From an uncultured Eubacteriales bacterium (GTDB lineage Bacteria; Bacillota; Clostridia; Oscillospirales; Acutalibacteraceae), in the NCBI GenBank assembly GCA_934486615.1, contig CAKSQO010000011.1:1-64000 (forward strand): a stretch of DNA of 64,000 nt, given 5' to 3'. The notes beneath the pieces were generated by a model. That model saw only the letters and a program-made list of their open reading frames with translations, did no database searches and had not been told where the DNA came from. The translations under genes and the position numbers were made by a program. Positions 8,466 to 15,513 of the stretch are shown here, piece after piece (the stretch's first letter is position 1; every line of letters begins with the position of its first letter).

Positions 8466-8515
8466 TAAAAAAGCGGAAAACGAAAGCGCGTTTTCCGCAA
8501 AAGCGTTGCCGCTTT
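8466..8515 (-). terminator. Leader attenuator: GNRA hairpin plus intrinsic terminator upstream of metN
   Basis: In the minus-strand leader two stems follow one another: AAAGCG-GCAA-CGCTTT (8515-8500) and a 10-bp stem (8498-8489 with 8482-8473) followed by TTTTTTA. The second is an intrinsic terminator inside the transcript, between the promoter and metN. The leader is only about 50 nt, too short for a SAM riboswitch. Confidence 0.65.
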
Positions 8516-8525
8516 ATTCTGTTAA

Positions 8526-8554
8526 ATTATAAAGCTATAAGCATAGTTTGTCAA
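8526..8554 (-). promoter_or_regulatory. metNIQ promoter
   Basis: On the minus strand TTGACA (8554-8549), 17 bases, TATAAT (8531-8526): full consensus. Confidence 0.88.
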
Positions 8555-8584
8555 TAGGTTTTAAGAAATTAGCCCGCCCGCGGC

Positions 8585-8614
8585 AAATAATGCCGCGCCC
8601 TAAGGCACATACTA
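8585..8614 (+). promoter_or_regulatory. Candidate sigma-G/F-type promoter for gpr
   Basis: CATACTA at 8608-8614 matches the forespore -10 consensus, with an AAATA-like -35 about 18 bases upstream, 31 bases before the gpr start. gpr belongs to the forespore regulon in other spore formers; the -35 match is weak. Confidence 0.4.
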
Positions 8615-8644
8615 CCAAAAAAGCGAAAAGGAGCGTAACCTCAA

Positions 8645-9508
8645 ATGAGCTTCAGGTCGGATCTGGCCGTTGAAAGCGTGGAAAATGCTCAAAGCGAGCT
8701 CGCAGGGGTCGAGACAGAGCAGACCTCGTTCGGCTGCGTAAAAATAACGCGCATAAGAGTGCTCGACAAACGCGGTGAGGAGGCCATCGGCCGCCCGAAA
8801 GGCAGCTACATCACGGTCGAAGTACCGCCGTTTACCGAAAAAGCGGAGCACTTCGACGCCGTCACCGCGATAAAGCGCGAGCTGCGGCGGCTGCTCGAGG
8901 GCTCAAGCGGCACAGTGCTCGTCGTAGGGCTCGGCAACACCGAGATAACGCCCGACGCGCTCGGCCCGCGCACGGTCGCAAGAATCCTCGCCACGCGCCA
9001 CATAACGGGCGAATACGCGCGCGCGCTCGGGCTTGAGAGTCTGCACAGCGTTGCGGCGATTGCTCCCGGTGTGCTCGGGCAGACGGGAATTGAAACAAGC
9101 GAGATAATCCGCGGCATAATTGAGCGCGTGAAGCCCTGTTCACTGATAGTCATTGACGCGCTGGCAAGCCGCAGGCTGTCGCGTTTGGGCTGCACGGTTC
9201 AGATGTCCGACAGCGGCATCGCCCCGGGCGCAGGAGTGGGCAACGCGCGAACAGAGATAAGCCGCGCCACTGTCGGCATACCCGTAATCGCGGTCGGTGT
9301 GCCGACCGTCGTTGACGCGGTCACCCTCGCAAGCGACCTGACAGGCAGCGAGTGCCGCGGCGAAGTCGAGCCGCGCGGCGCACATATGATAGTCACCCCG
9401 CAGGAGATCGACCTGCTCATCGAACGAGCGGCCGAGACACTCGCCCACGCGATAAACTGCGCGCTGCAGGTCGGGGTCGACCCTGAAATATTACTGGAAT
9501 TAACCTGA
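8645..9508 (+). CDS. gpr: Germination protease GPR
   Basis: A 287-residue A25-family protease that degrades small acid-soluble spore proteins in the first minutes of germination, releasing amino acids and freeing DNA. The start has the prosegment signature FRSDLAVE, corresponding to the RTDLA region cut during activation. The family hallmarks GLGNTEITPDALGP and APGVLGQTGIET are present, and the SDSGIAPGAGVGN/TVGIPVIAVGVPTVVDA block follows. It is somewhat shorter than Bacillus GPR (about 370), as usual in this clostridial branch. AAAAGGAG precedes the ATG. It shows the organism forms endospores; a spoIIP gene, often next, is not recognisable here. Confidence 0.96.
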   Translation: MSFRSDLAVESVENAQSELAGVETEQTSFGCVKITRIRVLDKRGEEAIGRPKGSYITVEVPPFTEKAEHFDAVTAIKRELRRLLEGSSGTVLVVGLGNTEITPDALGPRTVARILATRHITGEYARALGLESLHSVAAIAPGVLGQTGIETSEIIRGIIERVKPCSLIVIDALASRRLSRLGCTVQMSDSGIAPGAGVGNARTEISRATVGIPVIAVGVPTVVDAVTLASDLTGSECRGEVEPRGAHMIVTPQEIDLLIERAAETLAHAINCALQVGVDPEILLELT

Positions 9509-9566
9509 TTTAAGGCGCATACAATACTAAAAAGCGTTTTAACACTTGCCAAGGAGGACGCAAATT

Positions 9567-9713
9567 ATGGACAAACGTGTCACAAAATTCATCGCAGCCG
9601 CCCTCGTCTTTTCGGCGGGAGCGGGCTTTGTCTACTTCTTTCAGGCCATAGCGCGCCTGCTTACTCCCATGGCGCAGTTTGCGGCAAGGCTCGTCTCGCT
9701 TCAGCTGTGGTGA
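9567..9713 (+). CDS. 48-residue small membrane protein
   Basis: A short frame with perfect AAGGAGG 7 bases before the ATG, encoding MDKRVTKFIAAALVFSAG followed by an amphipathic tail ending in Trp. One membrane helix (about residues 8-27). It lies 58 bases after gpr and its TGA overlaps the GTG of the next gene, so the pair is probably translationally coupled. Its position suggests, but does not prove, a sporulation or germination link. I do not recognise a family. Confidence 0.6.
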   Translation: MDKRVTKFIAAALVFSAGAGFVYFFQAIARLLTPMAQFAARLVSLQLW

Positions 9714-10066
9714 AGAGCGGAAAAAAGCGCGCCGTCGGGCAGTTCATACGCACGTTTGCGCTCTGGCTTTCGGCGATTTTTCTGCCGGTCGTTCTCGTAC
9801 TCGGCATCGAAAAAGCGGACGAAAACACGCGGCGGACAGGCTATTCCGAGCGCGAGAGCGTTTTCTTCGCAAAAGAAAACGCCGACAACTCACTGACCGT
9901 GTCGGCGTTTGATGTTAAAATTACGCTGAGCCGCTCCTCGCTCGACAAAGCGGATGAAGCCGCAGCCGTTGCCGCTCAGGCACTGCCGGTGCAGCTGAAA
10001 GCGGGCGCTCGCCTTACAGAAAAGACAGCTGATCTGATTCTTCGTCTTGTATTTCAAGCAGATTGA
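9710..10066 (+). CDS. Hypothetical membrane-anchored protein
   Basis: A 118-residue protein: basic N-terminus, one membrane helix (about residues 16-36, FALWLSAIFLPVVLVLG), and a predicted extracytoplasmic part of about 80 residues. Start taken as the GTG at 9710, which overlaps the TGA of the preceding small gene (GTGA). The 3' 53 bases overlap the end of the convergent SLOG gene, unusual enough to suggest that the reading frame may have lost its original end. Two inverted repeats (9859-9883 and about 9879-9913) lie within the coding sequence. In related Clostridia spoIIP often follows gpr, but no SpoIIP motif is visible. Confidence 0.5.
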   Translation: MKSGKKRAVGQFIRTFALWLSAIFLPVVLVLGIEKADENTRRTGYSERESVFFAKENADNSLTVSAFDVKITLSRSSLDKADEAAAVAAQALPVQLKAGARLTEKTADLILRLVFQAD

Positions 10067-10532
10067 CCGTTCGCAGCCCGAGCTTTTTGGCGTAGCGCAG
10101 CGTATAGTCCGTACCGCCGGGCGTGCCGTTGAATGCAGCGATAAGCAGGCTCGAGCGGTCGACCATATAGCGGTTGCGCTGCTGCATACAGCCGTTGACA
10201 TAGCGGTCGTTCAGGCAGACGACGCTGTCAGCCAGCTGGAGATAGTCGGAGTAACGGTCGCGATCGGTGCGGCTCCAGCGGTCGGCCTGATCGCGGCACG
10301 GCAGGCACAGATGCAGCCTTATTCCGAGGCTGTCACGCATATTAAGCACTGCGTCGGCGAACATAAAGTCGCCGCCGATGCACCCGCCGCAGAGAAAGTC
10401 GGTGTAGCCGTCGGCGGCAGCGTCGGCAACTGCCTTTTCAATGCGCGAATAAAGCTCATCATACGGGCAGTTGGCGGTCAGCTGCGGCGGCCTGTGGCCC
10501 GTGAAGCAGCAGGTTGTCAGCCGCTCCATCAC
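10014..10532 (-). CDS. SLOG family protein (DUF1273-like)
   Basis: A 172-residue Rossmann-like protein of the SLOG superfamily. The opening CCFTGHRPPQL is the nucleotide-binding motif typical of DUF1273/YspA proteins; CGGCIGGDFMFADAVL is the second glycine motif, and SSLLIAAFNGTPGGTDYTLRYA is the C-terminal loop seen in the family. SLOG domains bind nucleotides or nucleotide derivatives; several act as sensors in defence or stress systems, but the function of this subgroup is not established. Its ATG overlaps the nrdR stop by four bases (ATGA), so it is translated with nrdR. No defence genes are adjacent. Confidence 0.85.
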   Translation of the reverse strand: MMERLTTCCFTGHRPPQLTANCPYDELYSRIEKAVADAAADGYTDFLCGGCIGGDFMFADAVLNMRDSLGIRLHLCLPCRDQADRWSRTDRDRYSDYLQLADSVVCLNDRYVNGCMQQRNRYMVDRSSLLIAAFNGTPGGTDYTLRYAKKLGLRTVNLLEIQDEESDQLSFL

Positions 10533-10984
10533 TTCTCGTTGAGCAGAGCTGTCAGCTCCGCCATAAACGTATTGATGTCCTTAAACTGGCGATAGACCGA
10601 GGCGAAGCGGACGTAAGCGACCTCGTCGATCTTGCGCAGCTTTTCCATTGCAAGCTCGCCTATCTTAACGCTCGAGACCTCGCGGTCGAGGGAGTTGTGC
10701 AGCGTCGCTTCGATGTCGTCGACAAGGCGGTCGAGATCGTCGATGGATACGGGGCGCTTCTCACTCGCGCGCAGCAGACCGTTGAGGAGCTTCTCTCGGT
10801 CGAACACCTCGCGGGACTTGTCCTTTTTTATAACTATGATCGGCAGGCTTTCAATAATTTCATAGGTCGTAAAACGCTTGGAGCAGTTGAGGCACTCGCG
10901 GCGGCGGCGTATTCTTTCGCCCTCGTCGGTCGGTCGCGAGTCGATGACCTTGCTTTCCTCAAAGCCGCAGTACGGACATTTCAA
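10529..10984 (-). CDS. nrdR: Transcriptional repressor NrdR
   Basis: A 151-residue zinc-ribbon plus ATP-cone repressor of ribonucleotide reductase genes; the ATP cone reads the ATP/dATP ratio. The ribbon has CPYCG and CLNCSKRF, with the EGERIRRRREC basic stretch between; the ATP cone follows from about residue 46 (VIKKDKSREVFDREKL). I start at TTG 10984 because it gives the family's MKCPYCG opening and has GGAAG 8 bases upstream; an earlier in-frame TTG at 10999 would add five residues. First gene of a two-gene unit with the SLOG protein; no nrd genes are in this window. Confidence 0.95.
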   Translation of the reverse strand: MKCPYCGFEESKVIDSRPTDEGERIRRRRECLNCSKRFTTYEIIESLPIIVIKKDKSREVFDREKLLNGLLRASEKRPVSIDDLDRLVDDIEATLHNSLDREVSSVKIGELAMEKLRKIDEVAYVRFASVYRQFKDINTFMAELTALLNEK

Positions 10985-11017
10985 ACCAATCACTTCCAAT
11001 TCAGCTTTTTCTTTTAA

Positions 11018-11046
11018 ATTCTATCACAACGATGTGACTTTTTCAA
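11018..11046 (-). promoter_or_regulatory. nrdR promoter
   Basis: On the minus strand TTGAAA (11046-11041), 17 bases, TAGAAT (11023-11018). Confidence 0.68.
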
Positions 11047-11096
11047 GCAGAATTTCACCTTTGCGCGCTTCAATTTGAAAACATTACCGCTTGCGC

Positions 11097-11135
11097 AAAA
11101 CACCTCCGGATGAGATAATCGTTCAGAGGTGTTTT
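11097..11135 (+). promoter_or_regulatory. Inverted repeat enclosing the ribosome binding site of the 81-residue ORF
   Basis: A perfect 10-bp inverted repeat, AAAACACCTC at 11097-11106 and GAGGTGTTTT at 11126-11135, with a 19-base loop. The right arm contains the AGAGGTG Shine-Dalgarno of the gene starting at 11140, so a folded mRNA would hide it. Confidence 0.55.
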
Positions 11136-11139
11136 ACAT

Positions 11140-11385
11140 ATGAAATATCTGAGAGCCATAAGCGAAACGGCCAAGTCAATATCCACCCCCGCAGCGGTGA
11201 TTTTCGCCGTGGGAGTGTTCATCGTCAGTGCTCTGCTCGTCGTTGCGGCGGTCAGAGCGGCGCAGGGCGAAATTGCCGAAGCGAACGCGACCGCCGAGCT
11301 GTCGCTGAGAGCGGGCACTTTTGCCTATCTGACAGGCGGCGCGGCCGACATCGCCGACAAGATAACTATTGCCAAAGAGCGTTAG
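11140..11385 (+). CDS. 81-residue membrane protein of unknown function
   Basis: One membrane helix (about residues 17-38, PAAVIFAVGVFIVSALLVVA) followed by an Ala/Glu-rich amphipathic tail of about 40 residues. AGAGGTG lies 8 bases before the ATG, but inside an inverted repeat that could mask it. Its stop overlaps the stop region of the convergent flavin reductase gene by four bases. No family recognised. A competing frame on the opposite strand (11070-11318) looks like a shadow. Confidence 0.5.
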   Translation: MKYLRAISETAKSISTPAAVIFAVGVFIVSALLVVAAVRAAQGEIAEANATAELSLRAGTFAYLTGGAADIADKITIAKER

Positions 11386-11876
11386 TCGCCGACCAGGACC
11401 TTGACGATCTCGCCGACATAGGCGCGGTGGAAGTCGCCGTTGTACCACTTGTCGATAAGCGAGCGGTCAACAAAGCACTTCTCATCGATGTCCTGCGCGT
11501 AGAGCTTGCGGCAAACGAGAGTCAGCCTCGCCTGCCTGAACGTGACGGTCGAGTCGGTGAACACGGGGTCGAGCCCCGCTTCCTTCGCCTTGTCGCAGTC
11601 GCGCCCCGAGCGCTTGCCGCACACGGCGTGGACGTCCTTATTGTCGCCGTAGAACGACATAGTGAACATATCGTTTTTCTCCATAAAGCCGTAGGTGCAG
11701 CGCTGCGGACGAATGACGGCGACCGCCACGTCCTTGCCCCACATCTCGCCGAAGCCGCCCCAGCTGGCGGTCATCATATTGTAGCCGCTCTCGTCCCCGG
11801 CGGCGATAAGTGCCCACTCACGGCTTATCAGGTCGACAAAATTGTCCTTTATATCATGCACAGTGATTTCTCTCAT
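11382..11876 (-). CDS. Flavin reductase family protein
   Basis: A 164-residue FMN-binding split-barrel protein. The segment WALIAAGDESGYNMMTASWGGFGEMW carries the flavin-contacting Thr/Ala-Ser-Trp pattern, followed by VAVIRPQRCTYGFMEKNDMFTMSFYG, typical of this family. Such proteins transfer electrons from NAD(P)H to flavin or donate to a partner oxygenase or rubredoxin; the partner here is unknown. Unlike the protein at 3063 it has no rubredoxin domain. AGGAGTG precedes the ATG, and a good promoter lies 30-58 bases upstream; it appears monocistronic. Confidence 0.88.
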   Translation of the reverse strand: MREITVHDIKDNFVDLISREWALIAAGDESGYNMMTASWGGFGEMWGKDVAVAVIRPQRCTYGFMEKNDMFTMSFYGDNKDVHAVCGKRSGRDCDKAKEAGLDPVFTDSTVTFRQARLTLVCRKLYAQDIDEKCFVDRSLIDKWYNGDFHRAYVGEIVKVLVGD

Positions 11877-11905
11877 AAAGCTTCACTCCTTTAAGGTATA
11901 TGATA

Positions 11906-11934
11906 ATTATACTTTGAAAGCGCGCAAATATCAA
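11906..11934 (-). promoter_or_regulatory. Promoter of the flavin reductase gene
   Basis: On the minus strand TTGATA (11934-11929), 17 bases, TATAAT (11911-11906). Confidence 0.75.
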
Positions 11935-11976
11935 CTTGGTGTTGCAAAAAAATCCGCGCGATCGCCGCTATTAAAG

Positions 11977-12005
11977 TTGACAAACCGACGATTTTGTTAT
12001 AAGAT
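11977..12005 (+). promoter_or_regulatory. tRNA-Arg promoter
   Basis: TTGACA (11977-11982), 17 bases, TAAGAT (12000-12005), 26 bases before the tRNA. Confidence 0.8.
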
Positions 12006-12031
12006 AATAAAGCCGCTTAATCGGCGAATAA

Positions 12032-12108
12032 GCGCCCGTAGCTCAGCAGGATAGAGCGTCCGCCTCCTAAGCGGAAGGTCGCGCGTTCGAATCGCGCCGG
12101 GCGTGCCA
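12032..12108 (+). tRNA. tRNA-Arg(CCT)
   Basis: Complete cloverleaf: acceptor GCGCCCG with CGGGCGT (first pair G-T), anticodon stem TCCGC/GCGGA around CTCCTAA (anticodon CCT, reads AGG), T-arm GCGCG-TTCGAAT-CGCGC, discriminator G and encoded CCA. Confidence 0.96.
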
Positions 12109-12110
12109 GA

Positions 12111-12143
12111 AAAAGCACTTGCATTAACGCAAGTGCTTTTTTT
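12111..12143 (+). terminator. Terminator of tRNA-Arg
   Basis: AAAAGCACTTGC (12111-12122), a six-base loop, and its complement (12129-12140) followed by Ts. Confidence 0.9.
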
Positions 12144-12144
12144 C

Positions 12145-12250
12145 AATGAAATTCGTTCCTTTGGAACGAGTGAAACAGCTTTATAATGATATTCGTTCCT
12201 TTGGAACGGATGAAACAGCTTTATTATGAAATATGCCGGCGGCATATGAA
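12145..12250. repeat. Palindromic TGAAA-module array downstream of tRNA-Arg
   Basis: Two near-identical 34-base units (12151-12184 and 12191-12224, period 40), each with the palindrome CGTTCC-TTT-GGAACG flanked by TGAAA, then a third different palindrome (ATATGCCGGCGGCATAT, 12231-12247). The same first module follows the tRNA-Leu(CAA) terminator at 24799. The rest of the gap to 12492 holds only a terminator; no gene is seen. Confidence 0.8.
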
Positions 12251-12426
12251 GGGGAAAACGGCGCTGACACGCTTGTAAAAATTTAAAGCAGCACGCCGCG
12301 CCTCCTGCTTTGGCGAAAAGAGCGGGCAGACGTTCATTTCGGGCGCGGGCGCGGGCACCGCTATCAGAGTGCAGCGGAGCGACTATGTGGTATCCCCTGA
12401 GCCGCGCTGACCGCAAAACAGCGGCA

Positions 12427-12473
12427 AAAAATCCCTCTGCCGACGGACTTTTTACGCCGGGCAGAGGGATTTT
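12427..12473 (-). terminator. Terminator of the lipoprotein pair
   Basis: A 14-bp stem (12428-12441 with 12460-12473) with a T run on the minus strand, 20 bases after the lipoprotein stop. Confidence 0.82.
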
Positions 12474-12492
12474 GTCATTTTGAATTTAAGCG

Positions 12493-13182
12493 CTAATTTT
12501 CGGTGAAAACTCTTGAGGCTATAACCTTGCCGTTATAAGCCTTGTAGATAACCTCGACCTGCGCTTTGCCGTTAATATTTACATCCTCGTGCATCTGTTT
12601 GGCGATCTCCTGGAAAAAGTCGCTCATATTGTCGAGATTCGCCTCAAGCGCCGCTTTATCAAAGTCGGTGCCGTAGACTTCATCGTATGTATAAGTGAAA
12701 ATCAGCTTGTTGCCCGCGGCCTTTACATCGACGTATATTCCGCTTTCGGCAAATTCCGCAGTCAGCTGCTGAAGCCCGCTCTTGATCTCGGGGTCGTTCA
12801 GGTATTCATTCAGGCTGTTGAACTTGGAAGTCGGCACGGTCGGCGGGTTGGGCACAGGCGGGATATAGAGCGACGAGGTCGCTTTTGACGAGGTCGCTTT
12901 TGACGAGGTCGCTTTTGACGCAGCGGGCTTTGATGAGACCGTGCCCGGCGCGGCGGATTTGGAAGATGCCGCCTGCGACGGATTTTCGGCCGCAACGGAG
13001 GACGGCACGGCCGTTTCGGACTGCGGCTGCGACGAGCTCGCCTTTGAGCTGCCCGCTTCAGACGAAGCGCTCTTGGACGAGGACGCGGTAGGTTTTTTCG
13101 CGCTGTTCTCCCCGCAAGCGGCAAGCGACAGGCAGACAAGCCCCGCAAGCACGAAGCCTAAAATTCGTTTTGTTAAATTCAT
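12493..13182 (-). CDS. DUF4854-like lipoprotein, copy 1
   Basis: A 229-residue lipoprotein of unknown function. Leader MNLTKRILGFVLAGLVC ending in lipobox LAAC, then a low-complexity Ser/Ala/Lys linker (about 25-110) and a globular C-terminal domain of about 110 residues (from FNSLNEYLNDPEIKSG) resembling DUF4854. I begin at the ATG 13182, which has GAGGTG 9-10 bases upstream, rather than 13 codons earlier. It is a paralog of the next upstream gene, with which it shares the leader and linker nearly base for base; the gap is 25 bases. The linker contains three perfect 15-bp repeats (12872-12916) encoding Ser-Ser-Lys-Ala-Thr. Confidence 0.85.
   Translation of the reverse strand: MNLTKRILGFVLAGLVCLSLAACGENSAKKPTASSSKSASSEAGSSKASSSQPQSETAVPSSVAAENPSQAASSKSAAPGTVSSKPAASKATSSKATSSKATSSLYIPPVPNPPTVPTSKFNSLNEYLNDPEIKSGLQQLTAEFAESGIYVDVKAAGNKLIFTYTYDEVYGTDFDKAALEANLDNMSDFFQEIAKQMHEDVNINGKAQVEVIYKAYNGKVIASRVFTEN
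12872..12916 (-). repeat. Three perfect 15-bp tandem repeats in a lipoprotein linker
   Basis: GACGAGGTCGCTTTT occurs at 12872-12886, 12887-12901 and 12902-12916, keeping frame and adding five linker residues per copy. Confidence 0.92.
13048..13149 (-). repeat. 102-bp identical repeat, copy A (lipoprotein leader/linker)
   Basis: Identical over 102 bases to 13676-13777. It covers the end of the signal peptide, the lipobox and the start of the Ser-rich linker of the two tandem lipoprotein genes; the C-terminal domains are clearly diverged. Confidence 0.9.
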
Positions 13183-13207
13183 AATACGCACCTCTTTTGT
13201 AGCTTTT

Positions 13208-13801
13208 CTACGGCTCTTCAAAAACTCTTGAGCAAATCATATTGCCGTTGTAGGTCTTGAAAATGATCTCAATACTGGCCTTACCTTTTATAATTATAAT
13301 CTCGTGCAGGCTTTTTGCCATTTGGCGGTACTTGTCGGCATTTGCGTCCAGACCGGCCTCGAGCGAAGCACAGTCAACGTCGTAGCTGTTCGCCATATCG
13401 AGCGTGTAGATATAGGTCAGCCTGTTGCCGTTGGCCTTAACCTCAAGATACATTCCGAGCTCTTCATTCGACGCTTTGAGCTCTTCAAAATATGCCTTGA
13501 CGTCCTCGTTCTCAAGGTACTCGGCTATGCTGCCGAACTTGACATAGAGGGTGTTATCCTCGGCTTGTTTGGCTTCAATAGCTCTTGTTATGGCCGAACG
13601 CAAAATGTGCGCTTCGGACGAGGCTGCAGTCGACTCTTCATCAAGCGGCTCGGTCGCGTCGTGTGAGGCAGCTGCGCTGCCCGCTTCAGACGAAGCGCTC
13701 TTGGACGAGGACGCGGTAGGTTTTTTCGCGCTGTTCTCCCCGCAAGCGGCAAGCGACAGGCAGACAAGCCCCGCAAGTAAGGCGGCAAGCATCTTTTTCA
13801 T
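13208..13801 (-). CDS. DUF4854-like lipoprotein, copy 2
   Basis: A 197-residue paralog of the downstream lipoprotein. Leader MKKMLAALLAGLVCLSLAAC with the lipidated Cys at residue 20, Ser-rich linker, and the same C-terminal domain type (from GSIAEYLENEDVKAYF) at roughly one-third to one-half identity to its partner. First gene of the pair; AGGGGAGA precedes the ATG and a promoter is at 13862-13890. Exact leader identity against diverged C-termini points to recent gene conversion or a partial duplication. Function unknown; probably anchored on the outer face of the membrane. Confidence 0.85.
   Translation of the reverse strand: MKKMLAALLAGLVCLSLAACGENSAKKPTASSSKSASSEAGSAAASHDATEPLDEESTAASSEAHILRSAITRAIEAKQAEDNTLYVKFGSIAEYLENEDVKAYFEELKASNEELGMYLEVKANGNRLTYIYTLDMANSYDVDCASLEAGLDANADKYRQMAKSLHEIIIIKGKASIEIIFKTYNGNMICSRVFEEP
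13676..13777 (-). repeat. 102-bp identical repeat, copy B
   Basis: Partner of 13048-13149, at the same place in the upstream paralog. Confidence 0.9.
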
Positions 13802-13861
13802 ACCGTTCTCCCCTTTCGACTGCGAGCCGAAGCGACTTTTACTGTTCGTCTTTATAGTAAA

Positions 13862-13890
13862 ACATTATCACATATTTGTCTCATTTGCAA
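13862..13890 (-). promoter_or_regulatory. Promoter of the lipoprotein pair
   Basis: On the minus strand TTGCAA (13890-13885), 17 bases, TAATGT (13867-13862); a moderate match. Confidence 0.5.
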
Positions 13891-13927
13891 GAGAAATATT
13901 AAATTTAGCCGAATATTTTGTTGAAAA

Positions 13928-14962
13928 TTATCGCAGTCGCTCTATATCCGCAATCAGAGCGTTCACCTCGTCGTCGGTCGTCGACCAGCCGGTGCAGAAG
14001 CGGCAGACCGTGCCGTCACGGGTGCGGACGCTTTCCTCAAAAATATACTTTTCGCCCAAAATCCGCTTTTGCCCGTCGGTCAGTATGACAAACTGCTGAT
14101 TGGTGAAGCTGTCGGCCCAAAGGGGCACTTTTGCCGCCTCAAACGCGCTGCGGATACGCATCGCGAGCGCGTCGGCGCGCTTTGCACATGAAAAATACGC
14201 GCCGCTTTCGAGCATAGCGCAAAACTGCGCGCCGAGCAGCCAGCCCTTTGCGAGCACCGCGCCGCTTTGCTTCATATACGCCTTGAAGCGGGGCTTCAGG
14301 CTTTCGGCGGTTATTACGACGGCTTCGCCGAACAGCGCGCCGCACTTCGTCCCGCCGAGGTAGAATACGTCCGCAAGCCGCGCGAGGTCGGGCAGCGTTA
14401 CGTCGTTTACCTCGCTCGCAAGGCCGTAGCTCATACGCGCGCCGTCGACAAACAGATACATTCCGTACTCTTTGCAAACAGCGTTTATAGCTTCAAGCTC
14501 AGAAAGGGAGTAGAGCGTGCCCTGCTCGGTCGGGAACGAGATGTAGACGAGCTTCGGCTCGGTCAGGTACTCCGCGCCGCCCGATGAGCGGTACTCCTCG
14601 GCGCACTCGGCGACCCGGGCGGCGGTGAGCTTGCCGTCGGAGTTTGGCAAAGCGAGCACCTTGTGCCCCGTGTTCTCGATCGAAGCGGCCTCGTGGCAGT
14701 TGATGTGCCCCGTATCGGCGGAAATTACGCTCTGCACGCGGCTAAGCGCCGCCGCGATGACGATGAAGTTCGCCTGCGTAGCGCCCGGGAAGAAACGCAC
14801 ATCAGCCGACTCGCACCCGGTCAGGCGGCGGATAATTGCGGCGGCCTTATCGCACTGTGAGTCCTCGCCGTAGCCTGCGAAGCTCTCGCTTTGCAGGCTA
14901 TTCAGCGCCTGCATAACCTCGGGCATGGCGCCGCGGTTGTAGTCATTGTTAAATCTTATCAT
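13928..14962 (-). CDS. ltaE: Low-specificity L-threonine aldolase (beta-eliminating lyase family)
   Basis: A 344-residue PLP enzyme that splits L-threonine/allo-threonine into glycine and acetaldehyde. The PLP lysine is Lys206 in YLGGTKCGALFGEAVV; the cofactor aspartate is in MYLFVDGARMSY, and SADTGHINCHEAASIE is the conserved substrate loop. The N-terminus FNNDYNRGAMPEV is typical of the clostridial branch. It is followed by nothing on its strand until the lipoprotein promoter and is 12 bases after the YcxB-like gene, so it may be co-transcribed with it and the lipase. Confidence 0.92.
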   Translation of the reverse strand: MIRFNNDYNRGAMPEVMQALNSLQSESFAGYGEDSQCDKAAAIIRRLTGCESADVRFFPGATQANFIVIAAALSRVQSVISADTGHINCHEAASIENTGHKVLALPNSDGKLTAARVAECAEEYRSSGGAEYLTEPKLVYISFPTEQGTLYSLSELEAINAVCKEYGMYLFVDGARMSYGLASEVNDVTLPDLARLADVFYLGGTKCGALFGEAVVITAESLKPRFKAYMKQSGAVLAKGWLLGAQFCAMLESGAYFSCAKRADALAMRIRSAFEAAKVPLWADSFTNQQFVILTDGQKRILGEKYIFEESVRTRDGTVCRFCTGWSTTDDEVNALIADIERLR

Positions 14963-14974
14963 AGTTTTTCTCCG

Positions 14975-15496
14975 TTAAATCATTTTGTACCTGATGCCGA
15001 CTGCGGCGGTAAGCAAGCTCCGCAAATCGTCGACCGAGCCGCTCACGGTTGATTTGTCCACAATGTACGCGGTCAGCTTGTCTCTGAATATGAAGATGTA
15101 CTCGCCCGTCTCGACTATGCTTACAACTCCGCTGTACGATAAATTTGAATTAGCCGAATAGGTCGGCGACTCAAACACGATATTCACATAGCTTTCATAA
15201 AAGCTGAACGTCTGAACCCGGTTTAACAGCTGCGCCGCGCTTTGCTTACTGAGAGCCCTTACCCGCAGCACATACGACAGGTGAAAGATCAGATAAGCGA
15301 CGCCAAAGCCCAGCATGGCGCAGCCGAATCGCTGCATATCGAGCAAAATCATCAGCACCGAATAGACGATTATAACCGCACCCATCACAATTTGCAGCAC
15401 CGCGCGCTTTGAAGCGCGGTTGTGCCCGTTGTAATTCACTTTACTAAGCGCACTCACGCTCTTTTCATCAAATTTGCAGGCAGCCGTTATCGGCAT
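14975..15496 (-). CDS. YcxB-like two-helix membrane protein
   Basis: A 173-residue protein: short cytoplasmic N-terminus, a hairpin of two membrane helices (about 40-60 and 65-85), and a C-terminal beta-rich domain ending in VDDLRSLLTAA, the layout of the YcxB family (unknown function). Start taken at ATG 15496 with AAAGGGGAG 7 bases upstream; an in-frame GTG at 15517 overlapping the lipase stop (GTGA) is possible. It lies between the lipase and threonine aldolase genes on the same strand. Confidence 0.7.
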   Translation of the reverse strand: MPITAACKFDEKSVSALSKVNYNGHNRASKRAVLQIVMGAVIIVYSVLMILLDMQRFGCAMLGFGVAYLIFHLSYVLRVRALSKQSAAQLLNRVQTFSFYESYVNIVFESPTYSANSNLSYSGVVSIVETGEYIFIFRDKLTAYIVDKSTVSGSVDDLRSLLTAAVGIRYKMI

Positions 15497-15513
15497 GGCA
15501 AACTCCCCTTTCT

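Noticed and set aside
8455..8520. SAM riboswitch before metN
   Set aside because: Leader is only about 50 nt and lacks the conserved S-box core.
11070..11318. 82-residue minus-strand frame opposite the 81-residue membrane protein
   Set aside because: No ribosome binding site; the plus-strand frame has the better start and a membrane helix.
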